Notes: a model not told the origin generated them from the sequence alone. Numbered from the stretch's first letter, positions 45,190 through 56,454 are shown. The stretch is DNA of 64,000 bases from Mycolicibacterium cosmeticum (GCF_000613185.1 NZ_CCBB010000001.1:2480001-2544000); one strand, 5' to 3'. Program-made: numbers and translations.

Positions 45190-45861
45190 ATGGCATCTGA
45201 GGTTTTGGACTGGGACGGCGTATACCGGCAGGACGGCACCTTCGAGGGTCCGCCGCCGTGGAACATCGGTGAGCCGCAGCCGGAGTTGGCGGCGCTTTTC
45301 CCCACCGGCAAGATCCGCAGTGACGTGCTGGACGCGGGCTGTGGACACGCCGAGTTGTCGCTGACCCTGGCGGCGCAGGGCTACACCGTGGTCGGGCTGG
45401 ACATTTCGCCGACCGCCATCGCGGCGGCGAATCGGGCCGCCCAGGAACGCAATCTGAGCACCGCGGCTTTCGCCCAGGCGGATATCACGTCGTTCACGGG
45501 TTACGACGGCCGGTTCAACACCGTCATCGACTCCACGCTGTTCCACTCGATCCCGGTCGAGGCACGGGACGGCTACCTGCAGTCGGTCCACCGGGCGGCC
45601 GCGCCGGGCGCGTCGTACTTCGTGCTGGTGTTCGCCAAGGGCGCGTTCCCCGCCGAGGTGGAGCAGAAGCCGCACGAGGTCGAGCAGGACGAACTGCGCG
45701 CCGCGGTGTCGAAGTACTGGACGGTTGACGAGATTCGCCCCGCGTTCATCCACGCCAACGTCAACGCCATCCCGAACGCGGCCGCCGAGCTGCCGCCGCA
45801 CGCGCTCGACGAGAAGGGCCGGGTCAAGTTGCCGGCCTTCCTGCTGACCGCGCACAAGTAG
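45190..45861 (+). CDS. Class I methyltransferase (Rv3699 type)
   Basis: A 223-residue SAM-dependent enzyme. Motif I VLDAGCGHAELSLTLA, acidic VVGLDISPTAI, QADITSF and FNTVIDSTLFHSIP. The thiopurine/arsenite-type methyltransferase pattern is suggested by the short WDGVYR..GPPPWNIGEPQPELAAL start. Ribosome site GGAGG lies directly before ATG 45190, which sets the start. The substrate is unknown. Its end is four bases from the convergent acyl-CoA dehydrogenase. Confidence 0.87.
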   Translation: MASEVLDWDGVYRQDGTFEGPPPWNIGEPQPELAALFPTGKIRSDVLDAGCGHAELSLTLAAQGYTVVGLDISPTAIAAANRAAQERNLSTAAFAQADITSFTGYDGRFNTVIDSTLFHSIPVEARDGYLQSVHRAAAPGASYFVLVFAKGAFPAEVEQKPHEVEQDELRAAVSKYWTVDEIRPAFIHANVNAIPNAAAELPPHALDEKGRVKLPAFLLTAHK

Positions 45862-45864
45862 CGG

Positions 45865-47031
45865 TTACAGGCCGCCGCGCGCTATCAACTGGGCCGCGAT
45901 GACGTTGCGTTGGATCTCGTTGGTGCCCTCGCCGACGATCATCAGGGGCGCGTCGCGGAAGTAGCGTTCGACGTCGTATTCGGTGGAGTAGCCGTACCCG
46001 CCGTGGATGCGTACCGCGTTGAGTGCGATCTCCATGGCGACCTCGGAAGCGAACAGTTTGGCCATCCCGGCCTCCATATCGGCGCGCTCGCCCTCGTTGT
46101 CGGCGGCACTGTCGTAGCGTTCGGCGGCATACCAGGTGAGCTGACGCGCGGCGGTCAGCTTGGTGGCCATCTCGGCCAGATAGTTGCCGATCGACTGATG
46201 CTGCCAGATCGGCTTACCGAAACTCTGCCGCTGCTGGGCGTAGGCCAGCGCATCCTCCAACGCGGCGCTGCCCACCCCGAGCGCACGGACCGCGACCTGG
46301 ATGCGGCCGGTCTCCAAACCCTTCATCATCTGGGCGAACCCGTGACCCGGTTCGCCACCCAAAATCGCCTCCGCCGGGATGCGGTAGTCGTCGAAGGCCA
46401 GCTCGCAGGACTCCACCCCCTTGTAACCGAGCTTGGGCAGATCCCGCGACACCGTCAGCCCCGGCCCGTGCGTGGCCAGCACGATCGAGATGCCCGCATG
46501 GCGGGGCTGGGCCTGCGGGTCGGTCTTGCACAACAGGGCGATCAGATCCGAGCGCCGGGCATTGGAGATCCAGGTCTTGGCGCCGGTGATCACCAGATCG
46601 TCGCCGTCGGGCTTGGCCACCGTGGTCATCGCCTGCAGATCCGACCCGCCGCCGGGCTCGGTGAGCGCCATGGTGGCCCGGATCTGCCCGGTCGCCATCG
46701 CCGGCAGGTAGCGCTGCCTCTGTTCCTCGGTGCCGAACAGCGTCAGCAGCTTGGCCACCACGGTGTGCCCGCCCATCGCCCCGGCCAGGCTCATCCAGCC
46801 GCGCGCCAGTTCCTGGGTGACGCGGGCATAACAGGGCATCGACACCGGGCTGCCGCCATAAGCCTCGGGCACCGCCAGCCCGTAGATCCCGATCTGCTTC
46901 ATCTGCTCGATCCAGCGCTCGGGATAGGAGTTGGCGTGCTCCACCTCCCGCACGGTCGGTTTGACGTCACGATCGACGAACGCCCGCACCGTCTGGATCA
47001 GATAGGTTTCCTCGTCGGTGAGCGCGGTCAC
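45865..47031 (-). CDS. Acyl-CoA dehydrogenase
   Basis: A 388-residue FAD enzyme, GTG start. Seen: MALTEPGGGSDLQAM (FAD and substrate binding), GAKTWISNARRSDL, QQRQSFGKPIWQHQS, the ADHERD-like C-terminal RIHGGYGYSTEYDVERYFRDA and VGEGTNEIQR with the catalytic Glu. It introduces a double bond at C2-C3 of an acyl-CoA and passes electrons to ETF. The chain length is not readable. It lies ten bases after egtE on the same strand and may be read with it, although no role in ergothioneine is known. Confidence 0.92.
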   Translation of the reverse strand: MTALTDEETYLIQTVRAFVDRDVKPTVREVEHANSYPERWIEQMKQIGIYGLAVPEAYGGSPVSMPCYARVTQELARGWMSLAGAMGGHTVVAKLLTLFGTEEQRQRYLPAMATGQIRATMALTEPGGGSDLQAMTTVAKPDGDDLVITGAKTWISNARRSDLIALLCKTDPQAQPRHAGISIVLATHGPGLTVSRDLPKLGYKGVESCELAFDDYRIPAEAILGGEPGHGFAQMMKGLETGRIQVAVRALGVGSAALEDALAYAQQRQSFGKPIWQHQSIGNYLAEMATKLTAARQLTWYAAERYDSAADNEGERADMEAGMAKLFASEVAMEIALNAVRIHGGYGYSTEYDVERYFRDAPLMIVGEGTNEIQRNVIAAQLIARGGL

Positions 47032-47040
47032 CCGCCCACA

Positions 47041-48120
47041 CTAGCCACAGGCCAGGAGGGCTTCGCCGAACCGTTCCAACTCCGCCTCGGTGACGTCGAC
47101 GTGCGGGGACACCCGCAGCACCGGGCGCGTGAGTTCGTATGGTGCGCGGACCAGTTCACAGGCGGTGGTGACAATGCGGTGCTCGTCGATCAGCCGGGAC
47201 CGGACCGTCGCCGGGTCGGCGCCGCCGGTGGGTTCCAGCGTGGTCAGCGCCGTGGGCTCGTCGACGGGTTCGACGACGCGCCAACCCGGAAGGCCGGTCA
47301 GCGCGGTACGGGTCCAGCGGCCCACCTCGGCAAGGTGGGCCCGCACGGCGGCCGGCCCGGCGGCCAGATGCTCCCCCACCGCGAGCGCGTAACCGACGCG
47401 GGCCGCGATGTTGGCCTCACCGCTTTCCAAGGGTGGCAGCCGCGGCGTGAGGCCGCCCGCGAATTCCGGCCGCAGCGCCAGCACGCCGACGCCGCGCGGG
47501 CCGGCCAGCCATTTACGCGACGAGGAGTACAGCGCGTCGGGCCCCACCGCGCAGTCCAGGTGTCCGAGCGCCTGTGCCGCGTCGATCACCAGCGGCAGCC
47601 CGAGCTCTCGGCATACCACGGCGAGATCGGCCGGCGGCTGGGCGACGCCGCGGTGACTACCGAGCACGGTCAGGTGCACCAGCGCGGGCGGCTCGGCGGC
47701 CAGGACGGCTTTCGCCTCGTCGACCAGCAACCGGCCCAGCGCGTCGACCGGCAGGGGGCGCACCTGAAAGCCGTTGGCCGCCATGATCGCCAGGTTGGGT
47801 CCGTACTCCCCCGGCGGGCAGGCCACGGTGCGCGGACCGGCCCAGCTGCTGAGCAGCAAATCCAGCGCGTGATTGGAGCCCGTGGTGTAGACCACCTCCG
47901 CGCCGGGGATACCGGACAGCGCCCGTACCGCTTCGCGGCCGGCGTCCAGGGTCGGCGTCGCTGCCTCGGCGGCGACGTAACCGCCGACCTCGGCTTCGTG
48001 GCGGGCGTGGGTGGCGGTGGCGTCGATGACGGCGTGGCTCTGCCGGGAGCAGGCGGCGTTGTCGAAGTGCAGCCCGGCGACGGTGGGCCGGGCGGCCCGC
48101 CAATGCTCGGCGAGGGTCAT
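47041..48120 (-). CDS. egtE: Ergothioneine C-S lyase EgtE
   Basis: A 359-residue PLP enzyme of fold-type I, NifS-like. PLP Lys203 in [14 protein letters not shown]; the Asp in [13 protein letters not shown] binds the pyridine nitrogen. It removes the cysteine part of the hercynyl-cysteine sulfoxide to give ergothioneine, as last step of the pathway. It overlaps egtD (ATGA). It is the last gene of the leftward egtABCDE operon. Assignment rests on fold and operon position. Confidence 0.92.
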   Translation of the reverse strand: MTLAEHWRAARPTVAGLHFDNAACSRQSHAVIDATATHARHEAEVGGYVAAEAATPTLDAGREAVRALSGIPGAEVVYTTGSNHALDLLLSSWAGPRTVACPPGEYGPNLAIMAANGFQVRPLPVDALGRLLVDEAKAVLAAEPPALVHLTVLGSHRGVAQPPADLAVVCRELGLPLVIDAAQALGHLDCAVGPDALYSSSRKWLAGPRGVGVLALRPEFAGGLTPRLPPLESGEANIAARVGYALAVGEHLAAGPAAVRAHLAEVGRWTRTALTGLPGWRVVEPVDEPTALTTLEPTGGADPATVRSRLIDEHRIVTTACELVRAPYELTRPVLRVSPHVDVTEAELERFGEALLACG

Positions 48121-49067
48121 TTCACCGCGAGGGCCAGGCCGAAGTCACCGGCCGGGTCGGTCCACCAGTGCGTGCGGCGCAGGCCGGCCGCCTCCAGTTC
48201 GGCGGCCACGCCGTCCGGGCGGAACTTGCAGGACACTTCGGTCAGCATTTCCTCGCCCGCGGCGAAATCCACGGTCAGGCCCAGGGCGTGAACGTTGACA
48301 CGTTGCGCGCGAACGGATCTCAGCCACATCTCGATCCGCTCGTGCTCCTGGTTCCACTTGGCGACATGCGCAAAGGCGTCCAGGTCGAAGTCGGCATCCA
48401 ACTCCCGGTTCACCACGGCCAGCACGTTGCGGTTGAAAGCCGCGGTCACCCCGGCACTGTCGTCGTAGGCCCGCACCAGCCGGTCGGTGTCCTTCACCAG
48501 ATCGGTACCGAGCAGCAGCGCATCACCGGGTCGCAACGAATTGGCCAGCGAGGTCAGGAATTTCGCCCTCGGCTCGGCGGTGAAATTGCCGATGGTAGAC
48601 CCCAGGAAGATCACCAGGCGCCGGCCCACCTGGGGGATGGCGCCGAGATCCCGGTCGAAATCACCACACACGGTGTCGATCTCGATGCCGGGGTATTCGG
48701 CGCGCAGCGCGCCGGCCGCGTCGCGCAGCACGCCGGGATCCACGTCGAACGGGATGAACCGGCGCAGCAGGCCGCGGGTGCGCCAGGCCGACAGCAGCAG
48801 CCGGGTCTTCTCCGAGGTGCCACTGCCCAATTCGACCAAGGTGTCCGCGCCCGACGCGGCGGCGATCTCGGCGGCGTGCTCCCGCAGGATCGATGCCTCG
48901 GTGCGGGTGGGGTAGTACTCCGGCAGCCGGGTGATCCGGTCGAACAGCTCGCTGCCGACGGTGTCATAGAACCACTTGGGCGGCAGGGTCTTCGGGGTCT
49001 GCCGGAGGCCGTCGGCGACATCACGACGCAGTGTGTTGGCCAGGTCGGTGTTCAAGCCGGTGGTCAT
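48117..49067 (-). CDS. egtD: Histidine N-alpha-trimethyltransferase EgtD
   Basis: A 316-residue SAM-dependent enzyme that trimethylates histidine to hercynine. Seen: [30 protein letters not shown], the SAM loop [22 protein letters not shown] and FLGSTIGNF, whose Asn contacts histidine, plus the DUF2260 domain at the C-terminus. It overlaps egtC upstream and egtE downstream by four bases each (ATGA), so all three are translated together. Confidence 0.96.
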   Translation of the reverse strand: MTTGLNTDLANTLRRDVADGLRQTPKTLPPKWFYDTVGSELFDRITRLPEYYPTRTEASILREHAAEIAAASGADTLVELGSGTSEKTRLLLSAWRTRGLLRRFIPFDVDPGVLRDAAGALRAEYPGIEIDTVCGDFDRDLGAIPQVGRRLVIFLGSTIGNFTAEPRAKFLTSLANSLRPGDALLLGTDLVKDTDRLVRAYDDSAGVTAAFNRNVLAVVNRELDADFDLDAFAHVAKWNQEHERIEMWLRSVRAQRVNVHALGLTVDFAAGEEMLTEVSCKFRPDGVAAELEAAGLRRTHWWTDPAGDFGLALAVK

Positions 49068-49756
49068 GCGGATCCTTCCAGAGGGGTGAGGGTCAGTTCG
49101 CCGCCGCGCACGGTGACCAGGTGCCGGTCCGGGATGTCACGCCAGGCCGGGTCGTCGTCGTAGGGTTCGCTGGCCAGCACCACGCCGTCGGGCCGCACCA
49201 GGACGGACAGGGTGTCGCCCCACGTGGTGGCCAGCAGTCGGGTGCCGTCGGCGGCCAGGATGTTCAGCCGCGCACCGGGATCGGCGGCACCCACCTCCGC
49301 GATGGTGTCACCGAGCGCGTCCAACCCGCGACGGAAGATGTGCGCGGCCAGCACGGCGCTGTCGACGGTGGATTCGGCGTCGCGGGCCGTCGGGAGTACC
49401 GCACGGTCGACGACACCGTTGTGCGACAGCAACCAGGTGCCGTCGCTGAACGGTGCCGAGGCCGACGGTTCGATGGGCATCCCGATGGTGGCCGACCGGA
49501 CGGCGGCCACCACGCAGCCGCTGTGCAATGCCGGGGCGACCGAGGCGAAGGAGGCATCACCCCACAGCGGCTTGTCGCTGCGCCAGCGGTGCACACCGGC
49601 CGGCGACGTGAAGCCGACACCCCAACCGTCGGCGTTGAGCAGGCCGTGTTTCTGCCGCCGGGGCGAATAGGACTGCACGAGAAGGCTTTCCGGTGGATCC
49701 AGCACCAGCGAGGACACCGCTACCGGCGCACCCAGCCAGCCGAGATGCCTACACAT
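49064..49756 (-). CDS. egtC: Gamma-glutamyl hercynylcysteine sulfoxide hydrolase EgtC
   Basis: A 230-residue class-II glutamine-amidotransferase-like (Ntn) hydrolase. The start ATG at 49756 puts catalytic Cys at position 2 (MCRHLGWLG), as needed after removal of Met. Other motifs: [19 protein letters not shown] and LLSHNGVVD. It cuts the gamma-glutamyl group from the intermediate. Its ATG lies inside the end of egtB (eight-base overlap), and its stop overlaps egtD. Confidence 0.94.
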   Translation of the reverse strand: MCRHLGWLGAPVAVSSLVLDPPESLLVQSYSPRRQKHGLLNADGWGVGFTSPAGVHRWRSDKPLWGDASFASVAPALHSGCVVAAVRSATIGMPIEPSASAPFSDGTWLLSHNGVVDRAVLPTARDAESTVDSAVLAAHIFRRGLDALGDTIAEVGAADPGARLNILAADGTRLLATTWGDTLSVLVRPDGVVLASEPYDDDPAWRDIPDRHLVTVRGGELTLTPLEGSA

Positions 49757-51050
49757 CCCAGGCCAACCGGACACCGGCGAAGATCTGCCGCCGGATCGGG
49801 TGGTCCCAGTTGCGGAAACTGGGCCGCAGGATGCCGGCCGCCACCGCCCACGAACCGCCGCGCAGCACCCGGTAGTCGCCGGCCCCGGAGCCCTCGAAGA
49901 ACGGTTCGCTGTACCGGTCGTAGATCATGGGGGTGAATCCCGGCCACGGCCGCAACGGCGAGGTGGTCCATTCCCACACGTCGCCCAGCATCTGTTCGGC
50001 CCCGTACGCCGAGGCGCCGCCCGGATAGGCGCCCACCGGCGCCGGCCGCATCGCGTCCGCACCCAGGTTCACCAGGTCTGCGGTGGGTTGGGCTGCGCCC
50101 CAAGGGTATCGGCGTCGCGCACCGATACCGGGATCCCATGCGCAAGCCTTCTCCCACTCGATCTCGGTGGGTAGCCGCGCCCCGGCCCACGCGGCGTACG
50201 CCTCGGCCTCGAAGAACGTCACGTGCTGGACGGGCTCGTCGGGCGGGATCTCCTCGACATGCCCGAACCGGGTCCGGGTGCCGACCCCGTCGCGCGCGAG
50301 GTCGTTCCAGAACTGCGGCGCCACCAGGCCGGCCTGTTGGCGGTGCTCCCAGCCGCGCGCCGACCACCAGCGCGGCTGCCGGTACCCGCCGTCGTCGATG
50401 AAGGCACGCCACTCGGCGTTGGTGACGGGGACCCGACCGATCCGGAACGCCGCGACCTCCACGGTGTGTGCGGGCCGTTCGTTGTCCAGCGCATAGGGCT
50501 CGTCGGATGCGTTGACGCCCAACGTGAACGGCCCGGCGGGCACCGGCACCGAGGTGCCGGCCAGACCGGGGCGGCCGGCGGGCAGCGGCGCACCGGTACC
50601 GAGGATGGGCGGGCCGGTGCGCAGGTTCAACGCCTGCAACATCGTCTCGTCGTGCTGATTCTCGTGGGAGATGACCAGGCCGAACCGGAAGAGGTCGTCG
50701 TCGGTGCGCGCCGCGGCCAGCGCATCGAGGGCCCGGTCACGCACCGTGCGGCAGTAGACCCGCGCATCGGTCGGCGGCAGCAGCGGCAGCCGGACCCGGC
50801 TGGCCCGGGAATGCACGAACGCGTCGTAGAGCTGCTCGATCTCCGGTGCCAGCATGCCGGGCCGGTCCGGGTTGCCATCGCGCAGCAGCCAGAGTTCCTC
50901 CTGCTGCCCGATGTGGGCGAGATCCCACACCAGCGGGCTCATCAGCGGATCGTATTGGCGGTGCAGTTCGGCATCGTCGAAGTCGACCAGGGCCAGGGTG
51001 CGCCGCCTGGCCTGGGTGAGTTCGGCGGCCAGTACCTCCGGTGACGTCAC
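49749..51050 (-). CDS. egtB: Hercynine oxygenase EgtB
   Basis: A 433-residue non-haem iron sulfoxide synthase. The N-terminal DinB-like domain supplies His46 ([13 protein letters not shown]), and His129/His133 (SHENQHDE) complete the 3-His iron site. Spacing equals that in the structurally known EgtB. The C-terminal formylglycine-generating-enzyme domain has [14 protein letters not shown] and VLRGGSWAV. It joins gamma-glutamyl-cysteine (from EgtA) to hercynine using O2. GTG start inside the egtA stop (GTGA). Confidence 0.95.
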   Translation of the reverse strand: MTSPEVLAAELTQARRRTLALVDFDDAELHRQYDPLMSPLVWDLAHIGQQEELWLLRDGNPDRPGMLAPEIEQLYDAFVHSRASRVRLPLLPPTDARVYCRTVRDRALDALAAARTDDDLFRFGLVISHENQHDETMLQALNLRTGPPILGTGAPLPAGRPGLAGTSVPVPAGPFTLGVNASDEPYALDNERPAHTVEVAAFRIGRVPVTNAEWRAFIDDGGYRQPRWWSARGWEHRQQAGLVAPQFWNDLARDGVGTRTRFGHVEEIPPDEPVQHVTFFEAEAYAAWAGARLPTEIEWEKACAWDPGIGARRRYPWGAAQPTADLVNLGADAMRPAPVGAYPGGASAYGAEQMLGDVWEWTTSPLRPWPGFTPMIYDRYSEPFFEGSGAGDYRVLRGGSWAVAAGILRPSFRNWDHPIRRQIFAGVRLAWDV

Positions 51051-52300
51051 GACTCGCCTTTCGCCAGCTGACGGAGCGCGGACGGGATCCCGTCCGCGAG
51101 CACGGAAGCGGAGAAATCGTCGGCCGGGCAGCGGCCCGCCGAGACATTGCGCAGCAACCGCTCCATCGGCTCGGCCAGCTGGGCGGGGGCATGCTCGGCG
51201 GCGGCCGCCACACAGCGCTGCGCCGCCGCCTTCAGCCGCGGGTCGGCCAGCCCCACCCGGGCCGCCAGATCCCATTCGGTGGCCACCGGTGCGGTGGCTT
51301 CCGCCGCGGTCGCCGCGGCCACCGGGTTGTCCATCAGGGTGGTCAGGGTGAACACCACCGCGGGCCACACGTCGTCGGGCACGCTGTCCAGATACCGGAT
51401 CTCCAGCCAGCGCCGCGGCCGCACGGGCGGGAACAGCGTGGTCAGGTGGTAGTCCAGATCATCGGCGGTGGGCAGCCGGCCGCCTAGGGCGGCCCGACCG
51501 TCGGCCCAGTCGGCGAAGGTGACCCAGTCGGTCGCCGCCTCGGCCTGGGTGTCGGGGTCGGTGCCGCGCACCAACATCACCGGGGCCCGCAACGCGTAGC
51601 GCGCCCAGTCCGCACCGGGATCGTCGCCGTCGCGGCCGAGCACCGGACCGCAGCGGGCGGCGTCGATCTGCCCCCACACCCGCTGCCGGGTGCTGCGCCA
51701 GCCGGTGAACTGGCCCCCCAGCAGCGGCGAGTTGGCCGCCACCGCGATCATCACCGGGCCCAACGCGTGTGCCAGCCGCACCCGGTCCGCCCAGCCCTCG
51801 CGCGGGCCCGCCTCGACGTTCACCTGAACCGACGCCGTCGAGGTCATCATCGCCGCGCCCGCGGTGCCCGACCGGGCGAAGAACTGTTCCATCGCGCGGT
51901 ACCGGGGGCCGGGATGGATGCGCTGGGCGGGGCGCATCGGATCGGTGCCCAGCAGCACCAGCCCCAGCCCACGGCCGGCCAACGCCGCGCGCAGGACCTC
52001 TCGGTCGGCGGCCAGCGCCGCGATCGCGGCGGACACGTCGGCGGCCGGCGGACCGGACAGTTCGACGGCGCCGCCCGGCTCGACGGTGATGACGCTGCCC
52101 CCGGGCAGCGGTGGGACGGTGGCGATGGCCTCGGCGAGCTCATCCCAGCCCGGCCTGCGCGCCGGATCCTCGACGTCGTAACAGTGGGCTTCCAATTCGA
52201 GACCGACGGCTCCGATCGGACCGTCGCGCAGGCAGTCCGCGGCGATGCGGGCAGCCATGACTCCGGAAGCGCAGTCGACATCCCACGCGGCGGTGGTCAT
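51047..52300 (-). CDS. egtA: Glutamate-cysteine ligase EgtA
   Basis: A 417-residue GCS2-family ligase that makes gamma-glutamylcysteine for EgtB. Motifs: [39 protein letters not shown] and [15 protein letters not shown]. It is first in the egtABCDE operon. Start at ATG 52300, which has GGGAGGA nine bases upstream; an ATG three codons earlier sits on that ribosome site and is unlikely. Upstream 52301-52407 is a non-coding gap that must hold the operon promoter. Confidence 0.95.
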   Translation of the reverse strand: MTTAAWDVDCASGVMAARIAADCLRDGPIGAVGLELEAHCYDVEDPARRPGWDELAEAIATVPPLPGGSVITVEPGGAVELSGPPAADVSAAIAALAADREVLRAALAGRGLGLVLLGTDPMRPAQRIHPGPRYRAMEQFFARSGTAGAAMMTSTASVQVNVEAGPREGWADRVRLAHALGPVMIAVAANSPLLGGQFTGWRSTRQRVWGQIDAARCGPVLGRDGDDPGADWARYALRAPVMLVRGTDPDTQAEAATDWVTFADWADGRAALGGRLPTADDLDYHLTTLFPPVRPRRWLEIRYLDSVPDDVWPAVVFTLTTLMDNPVAAATAAEATAPVATEWDLAARVGLADPRLKAAAQRCVAAAAEHAPAQLAEPMERLLRNVSAGRCPADDFSASVLADGIPSALRQLAKGES

Positions 52301-52407
52301 GCGTGCCATTCCTCCCAGGTGGGCTGGACGCTAGCGGACCGTTCTCTCGATCTACCTAACAATCTTGCAGACGGGTCCGACATATTCCCACGCCTTTTAC
52401 CCCGCAG

Positions 52408-53067
52408 CTACTGACCCAGTGAGTTCTGCATGGCGCCGGCGAGCACGTTGACCGCGGGTCCACCGTTTCCGGGTTGGCAGACCTTGGCTTGCAGCAAAAC
52501 ATTTTCGCGCAGCCGCGTTTGCACGAAGCAGCGTCGGTCGGTACCCGCCTCCTGCTTGAACCAGACGGCGTCGGCGGGCGCGGGCGGGCCGCCGGTGAAC
52601 GTCCACACCTCGGTGCCGAAGTCGTTCAGATGCATCGCGGTGGTCTGGCCGGAGCACCCGGTGGTGCGGTCGGTGATCCGGTGGAAGGCCCGGGCGGCCG
52701 CGTCGCCGGTGGCGAACACCCCGACGGCCTGCTTGACCAGGTGAGTGGTGTCGGTGGCCGAGGTCTGCGCCAGCGCGCTGTTGAACGAGGCGATGTCGGG
52801 GTCGTCGTACACCTCGGGGAGGCCGATGTCGGCCCAGTTGTTGCACACCGGGTTGTCGACGGAGAAGGCCTGGATCGGGTCGGTGAACTCGGCGCCCCAC
52901 CCCATGGGCGCGCCCACGATATTGGCCACCGACCCCTTGGGCAGCACCGCGTAGTTGACCACGCCGGGATCGGACGGTTTGGCCGCTGCGGGACCGGCCG
53001 GGACGGCCGGCAGGACCGCCAGGGCGAGACCGGCCGCGGCTGCTGTCAGGCGCATGGCGTCGATCAT
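52408..53067 (-). CDS. Secreted sensor-domain protein (Rv3705c type, PknH-C-like)
   Basis: A 219-residue protein. A signal peptide (LTAAAAGLALAVLPAVPAGPAAA) is followed by a compact domain with four to five cysteines: NPVCNNWADIGLP, TGCSGQTTAMHL, RRCFVQTRLRENVLLQAKVCQPG. This is the PknH-like extracellular fold, which is stabilised by disulfides and occurs as kinase sensor or as free secreted protein. Ligand unknown. The start may be the ATG at 53067 or at 53055; neither has a clear ribosome site. Confidence 0.82.
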   Translation of the reverse strand: MIDAMRLTAAAAGLALAVLPAVPAGPAAAKPSDPGVVNYAVLPKGSVANIVGAPMGWGAEFTDPIQAFSVDNPVCNNWADIGLPEVYDDPDIASFNSALAQTSATDTTHLVKQAVGVFATGDAAARAFHRITDRTTGCSGQTTAMHLNDFGTEVWTFTGGPPAPADAVWFKQEAGTDRRCFVQTRLRENVLLQAKVCQPGNGGPAVNVLAGAMQNSLGQ

Positions 53068-53085
53068 GCCAGGGCGGCGGGGGTC

Positions 53086-53628
53086 CTAGAAAAGGGTCTG
53101 AGTGCAGTAGGTACGGGCCGGCGCGGGATACGGCCAGGCGTACGAGCCGGCGACGGCGGGGCACGCGGACTGGTCGTGGACGTCCAACCGCTGGGTGATC
53201 TGGACGATCATGGCCGAGCCGCGGTCGGCGCAATCGGCCTTCTGCACCACCCCGATCGGCATCTCCATCGTGTAGCAGTGCTCGGCGACGAGATTGGGCA
53301 CCAGGCACAGCCGGGCGGTTCCCGGCTCGGCCAACTGCGTTGACAGGTGCTGATATTCGTTGCTCGGGCAGTTTCCGTTGGCGTCCGTGGTGGCACCCAC
53401 CGTGTAACTCGGGTCGGCGCTGCAGGAGGACTTACCGGCGCGCGCCGGGCGCTCCGGCGTCGCCGACGGAATCTGCACACAGTCCCCCACCCCGAAGACG
53501 GTCGACGTCGCGACATCGGCGGGTGCGCTCCGGAATCCGCAGGAGGACAGGATCGCTGCCAATACCACAACGCCGACCATCAGCGCGGTAGGTGATGGCC
53601 GGCGTGTCATGGTTAGGGACACTCTCAT
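53086..53628 (-). CDS. Putative lipoprotein
   Basis: A 180-residue exported protein. The N-terminus ends with the lipobox LAAILSSC, whose Cys would be lipidated and the protein anchored outside the membrane. The mature part has conserved-looking cysteines (VGDCVQIP, GKSSCSADP, GNCPSNEYQ, RLCLVP, EHCYTMEM, KADCADRG, SACPAV, TYCTQ) and is likely disulfide-rich. Family not recognised. It is 18 bases upstream of the sensor-domain gene and probably cotranscribed. The ATG at 53610 is an alternative start. Confidence 0.8.
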   Translation of the reverse strand: MRVSLTMTRRPSPTALMVGVVVLAAILSSCGFRSAPADVATSTVFGVGDCVQIPSATPERPARAGKSSCSADPSYTVGATTDANGNCPSNEYQHLSTQLAEPGTARLCLVPNLVAEHCYTMEMPIGVVQKADCADRGSAMIVQITQRLDVHDQSACPAVAGSYAWPYPAPARTYCTQTLF

Positions 53629-53695
53629 GAGTGGCCCGCCACTGCCAAGCGGTCACGGCAATTCCTCAGACCCCCGTGACCGTCCTCTTAGAGTC

Positions 53696-54097
53696 TCAGG
53701 GTCGAGGCACGAAGGTCGGGCCACCGGGAGCGCCAGGGCCACCCGGGCCCTGGCCGCCCGGGGCGCCGGGACCGCCGGGGCCACCACCGGGGAGCCCACC
53801 CGGGCCGGCGGGCCCGAAGAAGATGTGCGGCGGCCCCATCGGCGGCCCTTCGCGGTGGAACATGCCCGCCTCGCGATGCGGGCCGCCGCGATGACCACCG
53901 TCGGAGTTCTTCCCCAGATAGAACCCGGAGAAGAACACCACCGCGACGATGAAGGTCACCCCGGCCGCGATGCCGACCCAGGCCGCGGCCTGGAACACCT
54001 TGTTGGGGCGTTTGCGCTCCACGACCACTGGCGGCGGAGGCGGTGCGGGGGCTACCGGCGGCACGGGGGTGGTGGGGGTTTCGACTTCGTCACTCAT
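53696..54097 (-). CDS. Pro/Gly-rich single-pass membrane protein (Rv3706c type)
   Basis: A 133-residue protein. A proline-rich cytoplasmic start (TPTTPVPPVAPAPPPPP), one transmembrane helix (AAAWVGIAAGVTFIVAVVFFSGFYLG) and an extracellular His/Gly/Pro-rich tail with collagen-like GPGG repeats. Function unknown; low complexity limits comparison. Start MSDEVET at 54097 has GAGAAG nearby; an ATG three codons earlier is also in frame. Confidence 0.7.
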   Translation of the reverse strand: MSDEVETPTTPVPPVAPAPPPPPVVVERKRPNKVFQAAAWVGIAAGVTFIVAVVFFSGFYLGKNSDGGHRGGPHREAGMFHREGPPMGPPHIFFGPAGPGGLPGGGPGGPGAPGGQGPGGPGAPGGPTFVPRP

Positions 54098-54150
54098 GCT
54101 TCTCATGATGCCGAGGGCCGGCCATGTAGCGGTTAGCCCGGCAATATGAA

Positions 54151-56454
54151 TCAGCTGTGAGCTGCGGTGCCGGCGACGTCGTCGGGGTCGGGTTTGGCTT
54201 CCACGAGCAGCGACATGCCGTGGTGGGCCGGCATCTCGACGGCGAAGCTGTGCAAGTCGTCGACGTTGCCGATGACCTTGCCGCCGAACATGTCCGTCAC
54301 CACCGCACTGGGCGGCAGATGCTCGGAACGCACGGTGCCCGCGATGTCCTCGTTGGCGAAGTTGAGGACCGTGAGCTGTAGCTGATTCGGGTCGTCGAGT
54401 TGGTGAACCATGACTAACATGCCGCGGTGCGAGACCTCGGGGATGTCGATCTGCCGGCTGGTGGCGATGCCGAAGTGGGTGCGCACCTTCAGAATCGCCT
54501 GCAGCTGACGCACGAAGCTGGTCTCGTCGGTGAGTTGCTCCGGGATCGATCCGTACACACTGGTGCCGCGGGGCATGCCGGCCGGGGAATGCGTGGCGCC
54601 GGGGTTGACGCCCATCAGGTCGTGCGCGGCGCGATGGATCCAGCGGGTGTCACCGCCGCGCAGCAGTTCACCGACCTGCTCCGGCGGCAGGGTCAGCATG
54701 CCGCACAGGTCCCAGCCGGACAGCGCGAAGACGCCCGGTTGCAGCGCGTTGAACATCACCAACAGCAGGTGCGCCCGACGGATCCGGTCCAGTGTGGCGC
54801 CGTCGCTGCCGGCGTCGGTGATCTGGTCGAGGTCCGTGATCCCCAGCGTCGCGGCGATGACGGTCGCCGTCGTGCACGCGATGCCGTTGGTGGTGAACAC
54901 CAGGTTATAGGGTGCGCGCGGGCCGGTCAGCGCCTCGGTCAGGTCGGTGCGGATGGTGTGCCCGAGCTCCTCACCGGTGACCTCTTGACCCTTGTAGGTG
55001 TAGACGTCGTCGCGGTGGCCCGCGGACCAATGCACCAGTTCGTAGGTCAGCTCGTCGTGGTTCTGCAGCGCATGCACCAGCGAGGCGGGATCTACCTCCG
55101 TCTCCAGCGTGGTCCGCAGCGTCAGCCGCAGGAACTCGGTGTCGGCGGTGGCCAGGGCGTGGTGGTAGGCCGGCCGGTTGATGAAGTCGTAGGACAGATC
55201 CGGGCCCGCGATGCTGTTGTCCCGGATGTCGTCGATGGTGAGATTCAGCTCCTGGAAGGTGAATCCGCCGAGCTTGCGGACCATGCTGCCGATGAACTGA
55301 TTCGCCGCCTGCGACAGGGGGTGCCCCTCGGACCAGCCGACGTCGTCCTCGGCGGACTTCTCGGCGCCCAGGAAACCGTTCGCGTCCAGGCGCAGCCCGC
55401 CGGTGCCCAGGTCGGTCAGTGAATGCAGCGCGTCACCGATCACCAGCCGCATCCCGGCGAAGCTGGGGTCCAGCCAGTTGATCGACGGCTGGCCATCCTT
55501 GAAGTAGTGCAGATACACCCAGCGCCGCTCCACGCCGTCGACACCGACGATGGGGCGGGTGACGCTCCAGTTGGTTTCCTTGATGCCCTCGGCGTAGAAG
55601 ATCACCCGCTGCAGCCGGCCGATGATGTATCCGGCCTTGTCCAGCCAATCCTCAGTTGCCGCATCGACATTCACCGAATCGGCACCGGCCGGAACCGTCG
55701 GCAGATGTTCCCAATCCCGGGGGTCGATCTCCACCATGTGGTAGATCCCCGGATAGTCGGCGTACTTCATCTCGGCGAGCCGGAAGTCCGCGCCCTTGCC
55801 GGTGTGCCCCGGCACGATGTCGTCGATGATGGTGCCGCCGTACCAGTTGGCCGTGCCGCACATCTCGCGGAACTCGTCCTCGGTACCGAAGGCCGGGTCG
55901 ATCTGCGTGCTGATCCGGTCGAAGTGGCCGTCCACGCTGGGGGTCAGCTGCCAGCCCGAGATGCCGCCGGCGCGCTTCACCGGGCCGGTGTGGATCGCCT
56001 GAATCCCGATCTGCGCGAAGGCTTTCCACATCTCCTTGTCGGCCATCGCCTTGAGGAAGGATTCGTCCGGCCGGGTGATCAACGACAGCGGATACGCGGT
56101 GAACCACACCGAGGCGGTGTCGACGGCCGAGCGCGGGTTCGGCCGGGCGAACGGGTTCTGCCACATCGACCCCTGCCCGGAGAACTGCTGGCTGATCTCG
56201 TTCGCGTCGGCCAGCATCGACTGCGACAGCAGCCAGGACACGTACGCCGGATTCTCCCCCGTCGGCGGACCGTCCTGCGCCAACGACCGCCGCACGAACG
56301 GCGTGCGCACCCGTGGCCGGGAGCGCAGTGTCCGGGGCCGCGCCGGATGCAGGTACTCGTCGAACGTGATCTCGGCGGGCTCGTTGGGCTGATCTTCGGG
56401 GGACCCGGTGGATGCCGCGGCCGGTTCCGGTGGCTCAGCTGCCTGCGACGACAT
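54151..56454 (-). CDS. GH13 family enzyme (TreS/alpha-amylase-like)
   Basis: A 767-residue GH13 (beta/alpha)8 enzyme. Catalytic residues: nucleophile Asp357 in [10 protein letters not shown], acid/base Glu402 in FTFQELN, transition-state Asp467 in LQNHDELT. The N-terminal about 60 residues are Pro/Glu-rich and not conserved. It is much longer than a plain amylase and unlike TreS in its first third. It could act on trehalose, maltose or glucan; the specificity is not given by sequence. Ribosome site GGGAGGAGA precedes ATG. Confidence 0.85.
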   Translation of the reverse strand: MSSQAAEPPEPAAASTGSPEDQPNEPAEITFDEYLHPARPRTLRSRPRVRTPFVRRSLAQDGPPTGENPAYVSWLLSQSMLADANEISQQFSGQGSMWQNPFARPNPRSAVDTASVWFTAYPLSLITRPDESFLKAMADKEMWKAFAQIGIQAIHTGPVKRAGGISGWQLTPSVDGHFDRISTQIDPAFGTEDEFREMCGTANWYGGTIIDDIVPGHTGKGADFRLAEMKYADYPGIYHMVEIDPRDWEHLPTVPAGADSVNVDAATEDWLDKAGYIIGRLQRVIFYAEGIKETNWSVTRPIVGVDGVERRWVYLHYFKDGQPSINWLDPSFAGMRLVIGDALHSLTDLGTGGLRLDANGFLGAEKSAEDDVGWSEGHPLSQAANQFIGSMVRKLGGFTFQELNLTIDDIRDNSIAGPDLSYDFINRPAYHHALATADTEFLRLTLRTTLETEVDPASLVHALQNHDELTYELVHWSAGHRDDVYTYKGQEVTGEELGHTIRTDLTEALTGPRAPYNLVFTTNGIACTTATVIAATLGITDLDQITDAGSDGATLDRIRRAHLLLVMFNALQPGVFALSGWDLCGMLTLPPEQVGELLRGGDTRWIHRAAHDLMGVNPGATHSPAGMPRGTSVYGSIPEQLTDETSFVRQLQAILKVRTHFGIATSRQIDIPEVSHRGMLVMVHQLDDPNQLQLTVLNFANEDIAGTVRSEHLPPSAVVTDMFGGKVIGNVDDLHSFAVEMPAHHGMSLLVEAKPDPDDVAGTAAHS

